This document shows, piece by piece, positions 9,801 through 16,462 of a stretch of DNA of 64,000 nucleotides. The notes beneath the pieces are model-generated. The model saw only the letters and a program-made list of their open reading frames with translations. It ran no database searches and was not told the origin of the DNA. The stretch comes from Georgenia satyanarayanai (GTDB taxonomy: Bacteria > Actinomycetota > Actinomycetes > Actinomycetales > Actinomycetaceae), in contig NZ_JAMBNZ010000008.1 of assembly GCF_023715365.1 (NCBI RefSeq), forward strand, positions 124,001-188,000. The letters run 5' to 3'. The stretch's first letter is position 1, and the number at the start of each line of letters is the position of its first letter. A program made the translations under genes and the position numbers.

Positions 9801-10229
9801 CCACCCCGTGTCGAGCGGCTCTGCCTCGGCGAAGGGGTCGGCCGCCGGGTCACCGGTGGTGAGGTCGGCGACGTGGAGGCGGCTGCCTGCCTCGGGCTCG
9901 TCACCGGCCGCCGCAGTGAGGACGACGCGGGTGCCGTCAGGCGAGTAGGAGGGGTGGGTGTCGCCGAGAGGACCGTCATCGGCGGTGGAGGTGTCGACCA
10001 GTCGGCGCGGCAGACCGCCCGCCGCGAGCACGTCCCACACGTCGGCAGCAGAGTCGGCGGAGGCGGCGCTCGTCTCACCGGCGAACACGAGTCGCGGCTG
10101 TTCCGCCGCCGGCGGGAGGAGCTGCGTGACCGCGCCCGACGCCGGGGAGGCGAGGGGCAGGGCGGCGGGCGCGAGCAGGCTCCCCACCACCCCGAGCCCG
10201 GCGGCCGAGGCCACCACTGCGCGTCTCAC
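3900..10229 (-). CDS. Giant secreted protein: four beta-propeller plus DUF11 modules
   Basis: A 2109-residue protein with an N-terminal signal peptide (MRRAVVASAAGLGVVGSLLA, then two alanine-rich stretches). It consists of four modules of about 460 residues starting near residues 44, 497, 955 and 1433. Each opens with EPRLAF-like and HPSYSPDGRRL motifs, holds several WSPDGT (PD40/TolB-type blade) motifs, and ends with an HQPW motif and a DUF11/CARDB-like Ig domain with TNxGPSxAWG. A further DUF11-like domain and a C-terminal beta domain follow. There is no membrane anchor or sorting signal, so it is probably secreted or surface-associated. It lies three nucleotides upstream of the DUF4255 gene and so is read with the eCIS operon. 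Function is unknown; binding to a surface or polymer is a guess from the fold. Confidence 0.85.
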   Translation of the reverse strand: MRRAVVASAAGLGVVGSLLAPAALPLASPASGAVTQLLPPAAEQPRLVFAGETSAASADSAADVWDVLAAGGLPRRLVDTSTADDGPLGDTHPSYSPDGTRVVLTAAAGDEPEAGSRLHVADLTTGDPAADPFAEAEPLDTGWESGIADSEPDWSPEGDRIVFTRTDPEDGGPGLRVLDLETGTVTDPLEAVGAGDVVAVSPVWSLDGAGILFVAPLEGDVGELWLLGEEAGELRPLVEETEDGLEPVVGQGPAWSPDGTQLTYVDAGSGALVTAVLEGPTGTPDAPVVVGPVPLYEPPDGAGALSSLRDPSWSPDGTEVTVAAFEEPTGKDPAGLGLFAIPVAGGDYRTVVEPGAWTDLTGPDHQPWSNLAVTLESSRTTGIGLGELVELITTVTNPGPSTAWGVSVEYELPGGPEGMETAVGWPPGCSGDGGYLTCTLDEPLAAGETVELTVTVAVPEPGSYRTDVRVDALAPDPATTDNVATVALDAPFPPAVGTEPRLAFSYRHSTADDRRADVADVLAADASDFRILVDEVVDDGESLARPAEEHPSYSPDGRRLVLSSERHVLGDGELPDEPTLFVADVGPAGALNVEVLAPTDEPGVAATRPSWSPDRTRIAYLRREGDGTPTLAVLHLESGTVQDWEVPATDVSWSPDSTRLIVTSPVLDEFRPRRLTVVHADDGAAYDVMVEQPGCTGGPESCFAPVAGGDSAWAPEGDRIAYTASAGEGVDGLSTVTVGEDLTVMGEEQVYLVPPPQLVSEPDPEDYPVLREPTWALDGSSVTVVGEGPSGLGELLSVPADGGALTLLRELPGVAPDVGDPVYQPWADVGVELSVTSPVDAGQPATVTAAVTNLGPSPAWEVEVAVELPAVAAGEATLEGWPAQCTPDAAGLTCVVPGTLPAGETVTLPVELRAVAPGGQPVRAEGATASVDPEPGNDAAVVTLEVEVPPPVLEPHLAYTRWANRAGGDDSADLADVPAQGAEHARLLVHRAVTTDDGQLVHLEERHPAYSPDGTRLALSAAQVVDGAVSADLRLAVGDLAAEPVPAGETPVTDLRLLGYVTEPGQSDLAPVWSPDGTRIAFTRQDSFYGLNPRLLVLDVATGATRELELPEGAGSGAADPSWAPDGQRLAVAVDGYRTEDEELWVVHLDDGSWYPAGTPAAGCSAGPLECLDPVAAVAPAWSPDGAQVAAGDGTVFGDAPEYSAVVVHDIAPEPVDGFYAVGGSRVLAGRLADAEGEQPPGTLEAAWHPAWSPDGTEIAFVGRVVDGLWPALYAVPAGGGTPEVRVAEWGDDAPGGYGDPAYQPWSDVGIILRPAAGAVVAGTPTELTAVVTSAGPSAAWGLTVTFTLPAGQRVVDAPADCSVSDASATCTEAGPLAPGADLELTFTVVLDVPGEHEVTGTVTASTLDLVLGNDTASTAVVVEDRVPGTGVEPRLAFGHVPDLGSELPSDLADVFWADGEEFRVLADERPTDPLGQEHRAHETHPSYAPDGRRLAFAADRELVTDGTGGESYVLEGRQRLMVGTTQAGETGLVDVTPLDYERDPEASDEEPAWSPDGTRLAFVRSSGEGSSLALVDLATGEVRLLDAGLPGRVTAPAWSPDGERLAVEAGGQLWVVDVDGEDASPVVVVPETCPGPPGSCDQPLTGWMPAWSPDGTRLAFVASEDLYWEALYTVAVAGEPEGGAYRVGELLRVAGAGDQSWSPADPDWSLDGSSIAVVGRAAGADGADALLSVPATGGEPVVLRGEVVPGQRHGFADLDHQPWADLAVVATASDTEVDVGEQVDLTVTATNHGPSPAWGAGLDITLPGGGEHLVDVPAGCAATATGLSCAAPEALPVDATYTVTVPLEIAVAGSHVTVATVTSRMIDPLGENDTAQAAVEVVAPPRVTLVADVAVRVELGQPTAWVGGDPVAARLVVTNDAAGPATGVRLTLAHPDAVTAGGADACLAAAPCALGTLAPGASRTVVVALEPVTAGAGPVTATVTTTALDLTRSNDTGAAELTVLQPELRLLPSVGEPGEATLAYGTDFPPGARLTLSWAPGLTAWVRPVTVAPDGTVRSPLLVLPGDLLGERVATATWESGPGFADVAAPAMLVVPETSAPPDFLTRG

Positions 10230-10367
10230 CTCAGAGCCTCCACGGGTCCACGGTGTCAGCGGCCGGCAGCCCGGTCAGCGAGCGGCGGACAGCACTTCGG
10301 GCAGTCCCCGCCGCACGAAGGGGCACCGCCCCGACCTGGCGGTGGGCAGGGTTGTCCCCTGGGGTTT

Positions 10368-11903
10368 CTAGGTCTGTTCGTGCTTGGCGGTGATGAGCTG
10401 GCCGTGGCGGGTGTAGAAGTGCCAGCGCCCTGCGGCGCGGACGATGGTGGTGCCGTAGACGTGGACCCAGTCGTGGTGGTGCCAGCACAGCAGGATGCCG
10501 TGCTCGACGCAGGTGTCTCCGCCGTCGCGGTACCACTGCAGGGAGTGGTGGATCTCCCCGACCCCGGGTGGCTGGTCGCAGTCGGGATACTGGCACGTCT
10601 TGTCCCGGGCGATGATCGCGCGGACCATGTGGGCGGGGAAGATCCGCTGCTCCCGTCCCACGTCCAGGACGGTGGAGTCCGGTCCGAACACCACCCGCGA
10701 GAGCGCGGACTCGCACACCAGCCTTGCCAGCATGGCCGGTGGGATGGGGGTGCCGTCCTCCAAGGTGGCCGGCTTGATGCCGGTCACCGCTCGGGGGTCG
10801 ATGGCGGTGGAGATGACGTGGGTGTCACCCGGCTGCCAGGCGTCCATCCAGGCCTGCGCCTGCGGTGAGAGCTGGAACGGATCCTGCGCGCTACGGCTGG
10901 GGTCGCGGGGACCGCCGGGTGCGGTGAACAGGGCCTCTTCCCAGAAGCCGAGCTCACCGCCCGGCTCGTGCTCCCGCCCACCGGCTGTGACCGGCGGGCG
11001 GGGTGAACCGGTGGCCCCAGCGAGGGCGCGCAGGGTCTCGATGTCGGCCGTGACGCTCACGTGGGGCCGGATACGGGCACCCTTGCCCTGCTCACCGGCG
11101 TCCAGTGACTGCCGCGCCAGCGACGTCAGCGCCGCCGCCCGGCGCTGGGCCGGGGTGCGCTCATCACCCTTGGCCTTGCGACCCATGTGCGCACGCAGCG
11201 CGGTGTCCACGCTCTGCCCCGACAGCTCATCCAGCCACCCGTTCAAGTGGTAGCCGTCCATGGTCCGCGACAGGGTCAGCTGCTCCTTGGCGCCGTCCTC
11301 CCGCCAGGCACGGTCGGCGGCCTCCGGGTCCGATGCGATCGCCCACGTGCCCACGAGCTTGGCGAAGGACCCGGCGTCCATCCGCTGAGCCTGCTCCACC
11401 AGGAACGCCTCACCGAGCTGATCGTCGGACAGCTGGACCCGCAACCGGTCCGTGGCGGTCGCCCCGCGCACCAGGACACCGACGTGCTCCTCACTGATCC
11501 GCCCCTGCGCCAGCGCCGCCCGCGACAGGGGCAGCAGGTCCCGCAGCGCACGCGCGTGACGCACCTGCCGCGACGCACTCTGGGCGGTCGCGTCGGTCTG
11601 CGTGCGCAGCCACGCGGCGAAGGTCCGCTGCCCGTCCAACGCCCAAAACCCGTTCGCCTCGATTGTCACCAGCTGCGCCGAGCGCACCCCGGCCAGGCGC
11701 CGCTCGATCTGCTCACCCCGCTCGAACGCCTCGTGCAGGCGATGACCGTCCATCTCGTGCCAGCTCATCGACTCCAGCCGCGTCAGGCACGCCAGGATCG
11801 TGTCCAGCTCACCCACCGCATCGGCCGCCACCACCCCGGTGGCCGGCCCGCGCCCGGAGGCGGGACCCGCGCCGTCGACCATCTCCTCGGTCACGGTCCC
11901 CAC
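10368..11903 (-). CDS. DUF222 / HNH endonuclease domain protein (13E12 repeat family)
   Basis: A 511-residue protein with an N-terminal DUF222 region and a C-terminal HNH nuclease signature: CQYPDC, then EIHH, then LCWHHHDWVH. The family occurs in many copies in actinobacterial genomes, often beside mobile DNA, and its biological role is unclear. The GTG at 11903 opens the longest frame; a GTG at 11894 has a better-spaced GAGGGGG ribosome site and may be the real start, and an ATG lies at 11882. It separates the giant eCIS-linked gene from the eCIS regulator and has no functional link to injection systems, so it may be an insertion. The 138 bases between it and the giant gene show no recognisable signal. 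Confidence 0.85.
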   Translation of the reverse strand: MGTVTEEMVDGAGPASGRGPATGVVAADAVGELDTILACLTRLESMSWHEMDGHRLHEAFERGEQIERRLAGVRSAQLVTIEANGFWALDGQRTFAAWLRTQTDATAQSASRQVRHARALRDLLPLSRAALAQGRISEEHVGVLVRGATATDRLRVQLSDDQLGEAFLVEQAQRMDAGSFAKLVGTWAIASDPEAADRAWREDGAKEQLTLSRTMDGYHLNGWLDELSGQSVDTALRAHMGRKAKGDERTPAQRRAAALTSLARQSLDAGEQGKGARIRPHVSVTADIETLRALAGATGSPRPPVTAGGREHEPGGELGFWEEALFTAPGGPRDPSRSAQDPFQLSPQAQAWMDAWQPGDTHVISTAIDPRAVTGIKPATLEDGTPIPPAMLARLVCESALSRVVFGPDSTVLDVGREQRIFPAHMVRAIIARDKTCQYPDCDQPPGVGEIHHSLQWYRDGGDTCVEHGILLCWHHHDWVHVYGTTIVRAAGRWHFYTRHGQLITAKHEQT

Positions 11904-11978
11904 CCCCTCACACTCTCGATGTGCTGCTGGTCACATCGTCTCAGGGGGGTCTGACATTCGACGGCGCGGACGCGGCAC

Positions 11979-12608
11979 TCAGATGAGACCCTCCCGCAGT
12001 GCGTAGGCGACGGCGTGGGAGCGGTTGCGCAGCTGCAGCCGGCTCGTCACGTCGTGCAGCACGTTCTTCACGGTGCGCTCGGAGTAGGAGAGCTGTCGGG
12101 CGACCTCCCCCGTGTCGTAGCCGTCCGCGATGAGGCGCAGCACCTCGATCTCGCGGGCCGCCAAGCCGGTGAAGGTGAGCCCTCGGGGCTCGAGGACCTG
12201 CCGCTGCAGCTTGCCCACCTGATCCATGAGCCGGCCCAGCAGGTCGGGCGGGACGGTGCCGTCCCCGGTCGCAGCGGCGCGGATGACCGCGACGAGCCGG
12301 TCGGACGTCGCCTCGCTGCGCCGCACCAGCCCGACCACGCCCGCCTCGATCGCCGTGACGAGGTCACTGTCCTCGAGCTGCCCGACGACGAGCACGGTGC
12401 GGGTAAAGCCCTTGCGCTGGACGGCGCGCAGCATCCGCAACGTGTCGCCGTCGAGGCTGTCGCTGATGACGACGGCGACGAGCGCGTCGTCGTCCTCGTC
12501 GCGCCCCACGATCCGCACCTCCGGGCGCGGTCGCAGCTGGCTCACCACCCCCGCCTCGGAGATCGGGTCGCGGGCGCTGACCCAGACCGGCACTCGTTCC
12601 ATCATCAT
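11979..12608 (-). CDS. LuxR-type transcriptional regulator of the eCIS locus
   Basis: About 209 residues with an N-terminal receiver-like fold and a C-terminal LuxR helix-turn-helix (FTGLAAREIEVLRLIADGYD, then YSERTVKNVLHDV). The receiver part lacks a clear phosphoacceptor aspartate context (it reads VAVVISDSLDGDT), so it may act without phosphorylation. Three consecutive ATG codons (12600-12608) follow GGAGGAGGAC; any could serve, the third having the best spacing. The gene is divergent from the membrane-anchored eCIS gene at 12768. Regulators of this kind sit in actinobacterial eCIS loci, so control of the cluster is a reasonable inference. Confidence 0.82.
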   Translation of the reverse strand: MMMERVPVWVSARDPISEAGVVSQLRPRPEVRIVGRDEDDDALVAVVISDSLDGDTLRMLRAVQRKGFTRTVLVVGQLEDSDLVTAIEAGVVGLVRRSEATSDRLVAVIRAAATGDGTVPPDLLGRLMDQVGKLQRQVLEPRGLTFTGLAAREIEVLRLIADGYDTGEVARQLSYSERTVKNVLHDVTSRLQLRNRSHAVAYALREGLI

Positions 12609-12677
12609 GTCCTCCTCCACCCCAGCACGGCAGCACCGCCGCGTGCGCCACACTCTCCGCCTGAGGACTCTTCGTGC

Positions 12678-12696
12678 ACTCAACGCGGACTCAACG
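12678..12696. promoter_or_regulatory. Direct repeat of ACTCAACG with 11-bp period
   Basis: ACTCAACG occurs at 12678-12685 and 12689-12696, exactly 11 bp apart, in the divergent region between the LuxR regulator and the NEW3-like gene. One-turn spacing is typical of tandem regulator sites. Assignment to the adjacent regulator is inference. Confidence 0.4.
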
Positions 12697-12755
12697 GGCA
12701 GAACCGCTGCCCCGCGAGCCGCCGTTTCGCCCTCCGACGCACGTCACCGCGGTCC

Positions 12756-12761
12756 TACCGT
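12756..12761 (+). promoter_or_regulatory. Leaderless -10 box (TACCGT) for the eCIS membrane protein
   Basis: TACCGT ends six bases before the ATG at 12768, and no ribosome site precedes that ATG. This is the spacing expected for a transcript starting at the start codon. Confidence 0.45.
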
Positions 12762-12767
12762 CTGACC

Positions 12768-14084
12768 ATGACCACGACTGCGCGCCTGGAGCGCCCCACC
12801 GTCCAGCTGACGGCGGGCACGGTGGAGCAGGTGCCCCTCCAGATCCGCAACGACGGGGAGATCGTCGAGGGCTACCGGATCGAGGTGCTCGGCGTGCCGG
12901 GGGCGTGGGCCTCCGTCGAGCCGGCCGAGATCACCGGCCTGTTCCCCGGCGCGGAGACGACGGCGACCATCTCCTTCGCGCCGCCGCGCTCGGCGTCCGT
13001 CCCCGCCGGCCAGCTGAGCTTCGGCGTGCGGGTGGTGCCGACGGAGCACCCCGAGCAGACGGTCGTGCCCGAGGGCATGGTCGAGGTCCTGCCCTTCCTC
13101 GAGACCACCGCCGAGCTCGTCCCTCGCACCTCCCGTGGCCGGCGCGGTGCCACGCACCACGTGGCGGTCGACAACCGCGGCAACGTCCCGGTCACCGTCC
13201 GCCTCGACGCCCCCGACCAGGACGCGCTCAGGGTGGAGGCCCGGCCCCCGGCGCTCACGGTGCCACCCGGTGAGGCGGCCTTTGCCGACCTCCGGGTGGC
13301 CCCGCGGAGCCGGATCTGGCGCGGGGCCTCCGTCACCCACCCCTTCACCCTCACCGTCCACACCGAGGAGACGACACCGGTCACGCTCGAGGGCACGCAC
13401 CTGCAGGAGGCGGTCCTGCCGCCGTGGTTCCTCAAGGCGCTGCTCGCCCTGCTTGCCCTGCTGCTCCTCCTTGCGGCGCTGTGGTTCCTCGTCCTGCGCC
13501 CCACGATCGAGTCGACGGCGCGGCGAGCTGTCGAGGAGGAGGTCGCCCAGGCGAACGAGGCCGCCCAGGAGGCCGCCGTCGCGGCGCAGCAGGCCGGTGA
13601 GGAGGCCGGGCAGGCGTCCAACGCCGCACAGGCCGCGCAGGGCGCGGCGACCGAGGCGGGCTCCGCGGCCGTCGAGGCAAACGAGCTCGTGGGTTCGCCC
13701 ACCCTGGACGACCTCGTCGTGCCGGTCGGTGACCGGTTCCAGGTGAACACCGCGCCCGGGGCCACCCAGTCACCGGAGCCCTTCGTCGTTCCCGCGGAGG
13801 GGACGGTCCGGCTCACTGACTTCGTGCTGAGCAACCCGCAGGGTGACTTCGGGCGGGTCGAGGTCACCCTGGACGGGCGCACGCTCCTCGACCTCGCGCT
13901 GGAGAACTTCCGCAGCGTCGACTACCACTTCCAGGAGCCGATCGTCGCCGGGGAGGGCGCCGAGCTGACGATGACGGTGCGCTGCGACGAGGTGGGTGTC
14001 CCGCCCGCGCAGGACCCGCCGCCCACCAACTGCGACACCTCGGTGCTCTACGGCGGCACCCTCCTCCAGCCCGTCGAGGACTGA
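12768..14084 (+). CDS. eCIS-linked membrane-anchored protein with NEW3-like Ig domains
   Basis: A 438-residue protein with two N-terminal Ig-like domains (about residues 1-215) of the type annotated as hydrolytic protein or COG1470/NEW3 in actinobacterial eCIS loci. A single transmembrane segment follows at about 225-245 (LLALLALLLLLAALWFLVL), then a glutamate/alanine-rich coiled coil (about 250-305) and a C-terminal beta domain. The likely topology is a cytoplasmic N terminus, since there is no signal peptide. It is followed three nucleotides later by the PAAR gene, so the pair is co-transcribed. The ATG lacks a ribosome site but has a -10 box at leaderless distance. A membrane dock or assembly platform is plausible but unproven. 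Confidence 0.78.
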   Translation: MTTTARLERPTVQLTAGTVEQVPLQIRNDGEIVEGYRIEVLGVPGAWASVEPAEITGLFPGAETTATISFAPPRSASVPAGQLSFGVRVVPTEHPEQTVVPEGMVEVLPFLETTAELVPRTSRGRRGATHHVAVDNRGNVPVTVRLDAPDQDALRVEARPPALTVPPGEAAFADLRVAPRSRIWRGASVTHPFTLTVHTEETTPVTLEGTHLQEAVLPPWFLKALLALLALLLLLAALWFLVLRPTIESTARRAVEEEVAQANEAAQEAAVAAQQAGEEAGQASNAAQAAQGAATEAGSAAVEANELVGSPTLDDLVVPVGDRFQVNTAPGATQSPEPFVVPAEGTVRLTDFVLSNPQGDFGRVEVTLDGRTLLDLALENFRSVDYHFQEPIVAGEGAELTMTVRCDEVGVPPAQDPPPTNCDTSVLYGGTLLQPVED

Positions 14085-14087
14085 GCG

Positions 14088-14405
14088 GTGCCGATGGGGC
14101 CGGCGCTGCGGGCAGGCGACACGGCGCTGTGCCCCCTGTTCGACGGCCCCAAGCCGCACGTGGGTGGCCCGGTGACACCGGCAGCGGCGGTGCCGACCGT
14201 GCTCATCGGTGGGATGCCGGCGGCCGTCGCGAACGCCGTCCCGGGCGGAACCGTCTGCGTCTCCCCCGCCCCGAACGGGATCGCGATGGGCAGCATGACC
14301 GTCCTCATCGGCAACTTCCCCGCCGCGCGCCTGGGTGACCAGTCCCTCCACGGCACGCCGATCGCGCCCGGCCCGGGCTGCCCCACCGTCATCATCGGCG
14401 GCTGA
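14088..14405 (+). CDS. PAAR-domain spike tip protein
   Basis: A 105-residue glycine- and proline-rich protein built of short repeats ending VLIGG, VLIG and VIIGG, with a literal PAAR motif at residues 78-81 (NFPAARLGD). Proteins of this fold form the sharp metal-stabilised tip on the spike of contractile injection systems; H24, H88 and the cysteines 15, 57 and 98 are candidate ligands. The GTG at 14088 lies three nucleotides after the preceding stop, and an ATG at 14094 is an alternative. It completes the eCIS set visible here, on the opposite strand from the sheath operon. The following 14406-14613 shows no clear feature beyond the ribosome site of the next gene. Confidence 0.82.
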   Translation: MPMGPALRAGDTALCPLFDGPKPHVGGPVTPAAAVPTVLIGGMPAAVANAVPGGTVCVSPAPNGIAMGSMTVLIGNFPAARLGDQSLHGTPIAPGPGCPTVIIGG

Positions 14406-14613
14406 GCCGCCTCGACACCGTCGCGCACCCGGCGACGACGTGCGCTCTCGATCACAAGTCATCGTCGGCGGCGGTGGGGGGCGGCGGGCGTGAGCGAACT
14501 GGTCGAAGGACGGAGCGGCCCTCCTCCGCTCGTCGGACCGGCACGCGCCTCGACCTGCGAGACGGCCGGCCGCGGGCGACGATCGAGGTCCGCCCACCGC
14601 CTGAAGGAGAACC

Positions 14614-16353
14614 ATGGCCACGAGCATCGCCGAGCACCTCGTCCGCCAGCTCGCCGCCGCCGGCGTCGAGCGCATCTACGGCATCGTCGGGGACTCCCTC
14701 AACCCGGTGGTCGACGCCGTCCGACGCACCGACGGCATCGAGTGGGTCCACGTCCGCCACGAGGAGGCGGCGGCCTTCGCCGCGGCGGGCGAGGCCGAGG
14801 TGACCGGCCGGCTCGCCGTCTGTGCCGGGTCCGCCGGGCCGGGCAACCTCCACCTCATCAACGGCCTCTACGACGCCAACCGCTCACGCCTGCCCGTCCT
14901 CGCCATCGCCTCGCACATCCAGAGCAGCGAGATCGGGACGCAGTTCTTCCAGGAGACCCACCCCGACCGCCTCTTCACCGAGGCCTCCGTCTTCTCCGAG
15001 CTCATCTCCACCCCCGCGCAGCTGCCCCGCGTCACGCGCAGCGCGATCCAGCACGCCGTCGGCACGCCCGGCGTCGCCGTCCTCACCCTGCCCGGCGACG
15101 TCGCCGACGCCGAGCTCGACGACGACGGCCAGCACCTCGTCCCCGCCACGGGCGCGGCCACCCTCGTCCCGGCCGAGGAGGACGTCGCCGCCCTCGCCGA
15201 GGCGATCAACGCCGCTGGGAAGGTCACGCTCTTCGTCGGCGCCGGGGCGCGCGGCGCCCGCACCGAGGTGCTCGCCCTCGCCGAGCAGGTCGGCGCGCCG
15301 GTGGGCCACTCGCTGCGCGGCAAGGAGGTCATCCAGTACGACAACCCCTACGACGTCGGGATGTCGGGGCTGCTGGGCTACGGCGCCTGCCAGGATGCGA
15401 TGGAAGGGGCCGACCTCCTCATCCTCGTGGGGACCGACTTCCCGTACACCGACTTCCTGCCGGCCGACGTGCGCACCGCGCAGATCGACGTCGACGTCAC
15501 CCACCTCGGGCGACGCACGCGCCTGGACGTGCCCGTCCACGGCGACGTCGGCGCCACGCTGCGCATGCTGCTGCCCCTGGTGCGGCGCAAGAAGTCGCGG
15601 GCCTTCCTCAAGGACATGCGGGGGCGACACGAGAAAGTGATGACGAAGGTCGTCGGCGCGTACACGCGCAAGGTCGAGAAGCACCGCCCCATCCACCCGG
15701 AGTACGCGGCGGTGAAGCTGGACGAGGCCGCCGGGCCGGACACCGTCTTCACGGTGGACACCGGCATGAACAACGTGTGGGCCGCCCGCTACCTCACCCC
15801 CAACGGCCGGCGGCGGGTCATCGGCTCCTTCATCCACGGCTCCATGGCCAACGCCCTGCCGCACGCGATCGGCGCCGCCTTCGCCGACCCGGGCCGCCAG
15901 GTCGTCGCACTGGCCGGTGACGGCGGGCTGTCGATGCTCCTGGGCGAGCTCGTCACCCTGCGCCACTACGACCTGCCGGTCACCGTCGTCGTTTTCAACA
16001 ACGCCTCCCTCGGGATGGTCAAGCTCGAGATGCTCGTCGAGGGCCTGCCCCACCACGCGACGGACTCCCCCGCCGTCGACTACCGCCATGTGGCCCAGGC
16101 GCTCGAGATCCCGGCCGTGCGGGTGGAGGACCCGCGCGAGCTCACCGACGCCTTCCGCGACGCCTTCGACCGGCCCGGTCCGGCGCTCGTCGAGGTCATG
16201 ACCGACCCGAACGCGCTGTCGATCCCGCCGAGCATCTCGGCGGGGCAGGTGCGGGGCTTCGCGACGTCGATGACCAAGCAGATCTTCGGCGGCGGCTCTG
16301 GCGAGGTCATGGCCATGGCGCGCTCCAACCTCCGCAACATCCCCCGCCCGTAA
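14614..16353 (+). CDS. poxB: Pyruvate dehydrogenase (quinone) / pyruvate oxidase
   Basis: A 579-residue thiamine-diphosphate enzyme with the three-domain layout of the acetolactate synthase/PoxB family: N-terminal PYR domain with the catalytic glutamate in VRHEEAAAFAA, central FAD-type domain, and C-terminal PP domain with GDGGLSMLLGEL followed by VVVFNNASLG near residue 435. The opening MATSIAEHLVRQLAAAGVERIYGIVGDSLN is typical of pyruvate:quinone oxidoreductases, which convert pyruvate to acetate and CO2 and reduce membrane quinone. GAAGGAGAACC precedes the ATG. It stands alone, with a hairpin after it. Other members of the family are less likely given the strong N-terminal match. Confidence 0.87.
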   Translation: MATSIAEHLVRQLAAAGVERIYGIVGDSLNPVVDAVRRTDGIEWVHVRHEEAAAFAAAGEAEVTGRLAVCAGSAGPGNLHLINGLYDANRSRLPVLAIASHIQSSEIGTQFFQETHPDRLFTEASVFSELISTPAQLPRVTRSAIQHAVGTPGVAVLTLPGDVADAELDDDGQHLVPATGAATLVPAEEDVAALAEAINAAGKVTLFVGAGARGARTEVLALAEQVGAPVGHSLRGKEVIQYDNPYDVGMSGLLGYGACQDAMEGADLLILVGTDFPYTDFLPADVRTAQIDVDVTHLGRRTRLDVPVHGDVGATLRMLLPLVRRKKSRAFLKDMRGRHEKVMTKVVGAYTRKVEKHRPIHPEYAAVKLDEAAGPDTVFTVDTGMNNVWAARYLTPNGRRRVIGSFIHGSMANALPHAIGAAFADPGRQVVALAGDGGLSMLLGELVTLRHYDLPVTVVVFNNASLGMVKLEMLVEGLPHHATDSPAVDYRHVAQALEIPAVRVEDPRELTDAFRDAFDRPGPALVEVMTDPNALSIPPSISAGQVRGFATSMTKQIFGGGSGEVMAMARSNLRNIPRP

Positions 16354-16366
16354 CTCCTTTGCACCT

Positions 16367-16400
16367 CGGCCTGACACACGTCAACCCTTGACGTAGGCCG
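16367..16400 (+). terminator. Hairpin after poxB (possible terminator)
   Basis: An inner stem ACGTCAA/TTGACGT with a three-base loop (16378-16394) is flanked by CGGCCT and AGGCCG. There is no T-run. The inner right arm also reads as a -35-like TTGACG for the downstream gene, so a promoter or operator role is possible. Confidence 0.4.
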
Positions 16401-16462
16401 TCGCCCTTCGTCACAGTGGGAAGTGCCGGCGAGGACGCCGGGACCTACGGGAGGGGATGGTC

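Noticed and set aside
1-14405. Prophage or type VI secretion system
   Set aside because: DUF4255, DUF4157, the AAA+ ATPase and the LuxR/NEW3-like pair are eCIS companions; no capsid, terminase, integrase or TssJLM-type membrane genes are seen.
14406-14613. Additional small gene between the PAAR gene and poxB
   Set aside because: Frames here are short, overlap poxB in the wrong frame and have no ribosome site or recognisable motif.
16388-16416. Housekeeping promoter with TTGACG for the secreted hydrolase
   Set aside because: The TTGACG is part of a hairpin after poxB and no TANNNT box lies at 17-18 bp; only a weak CACAGT is present.
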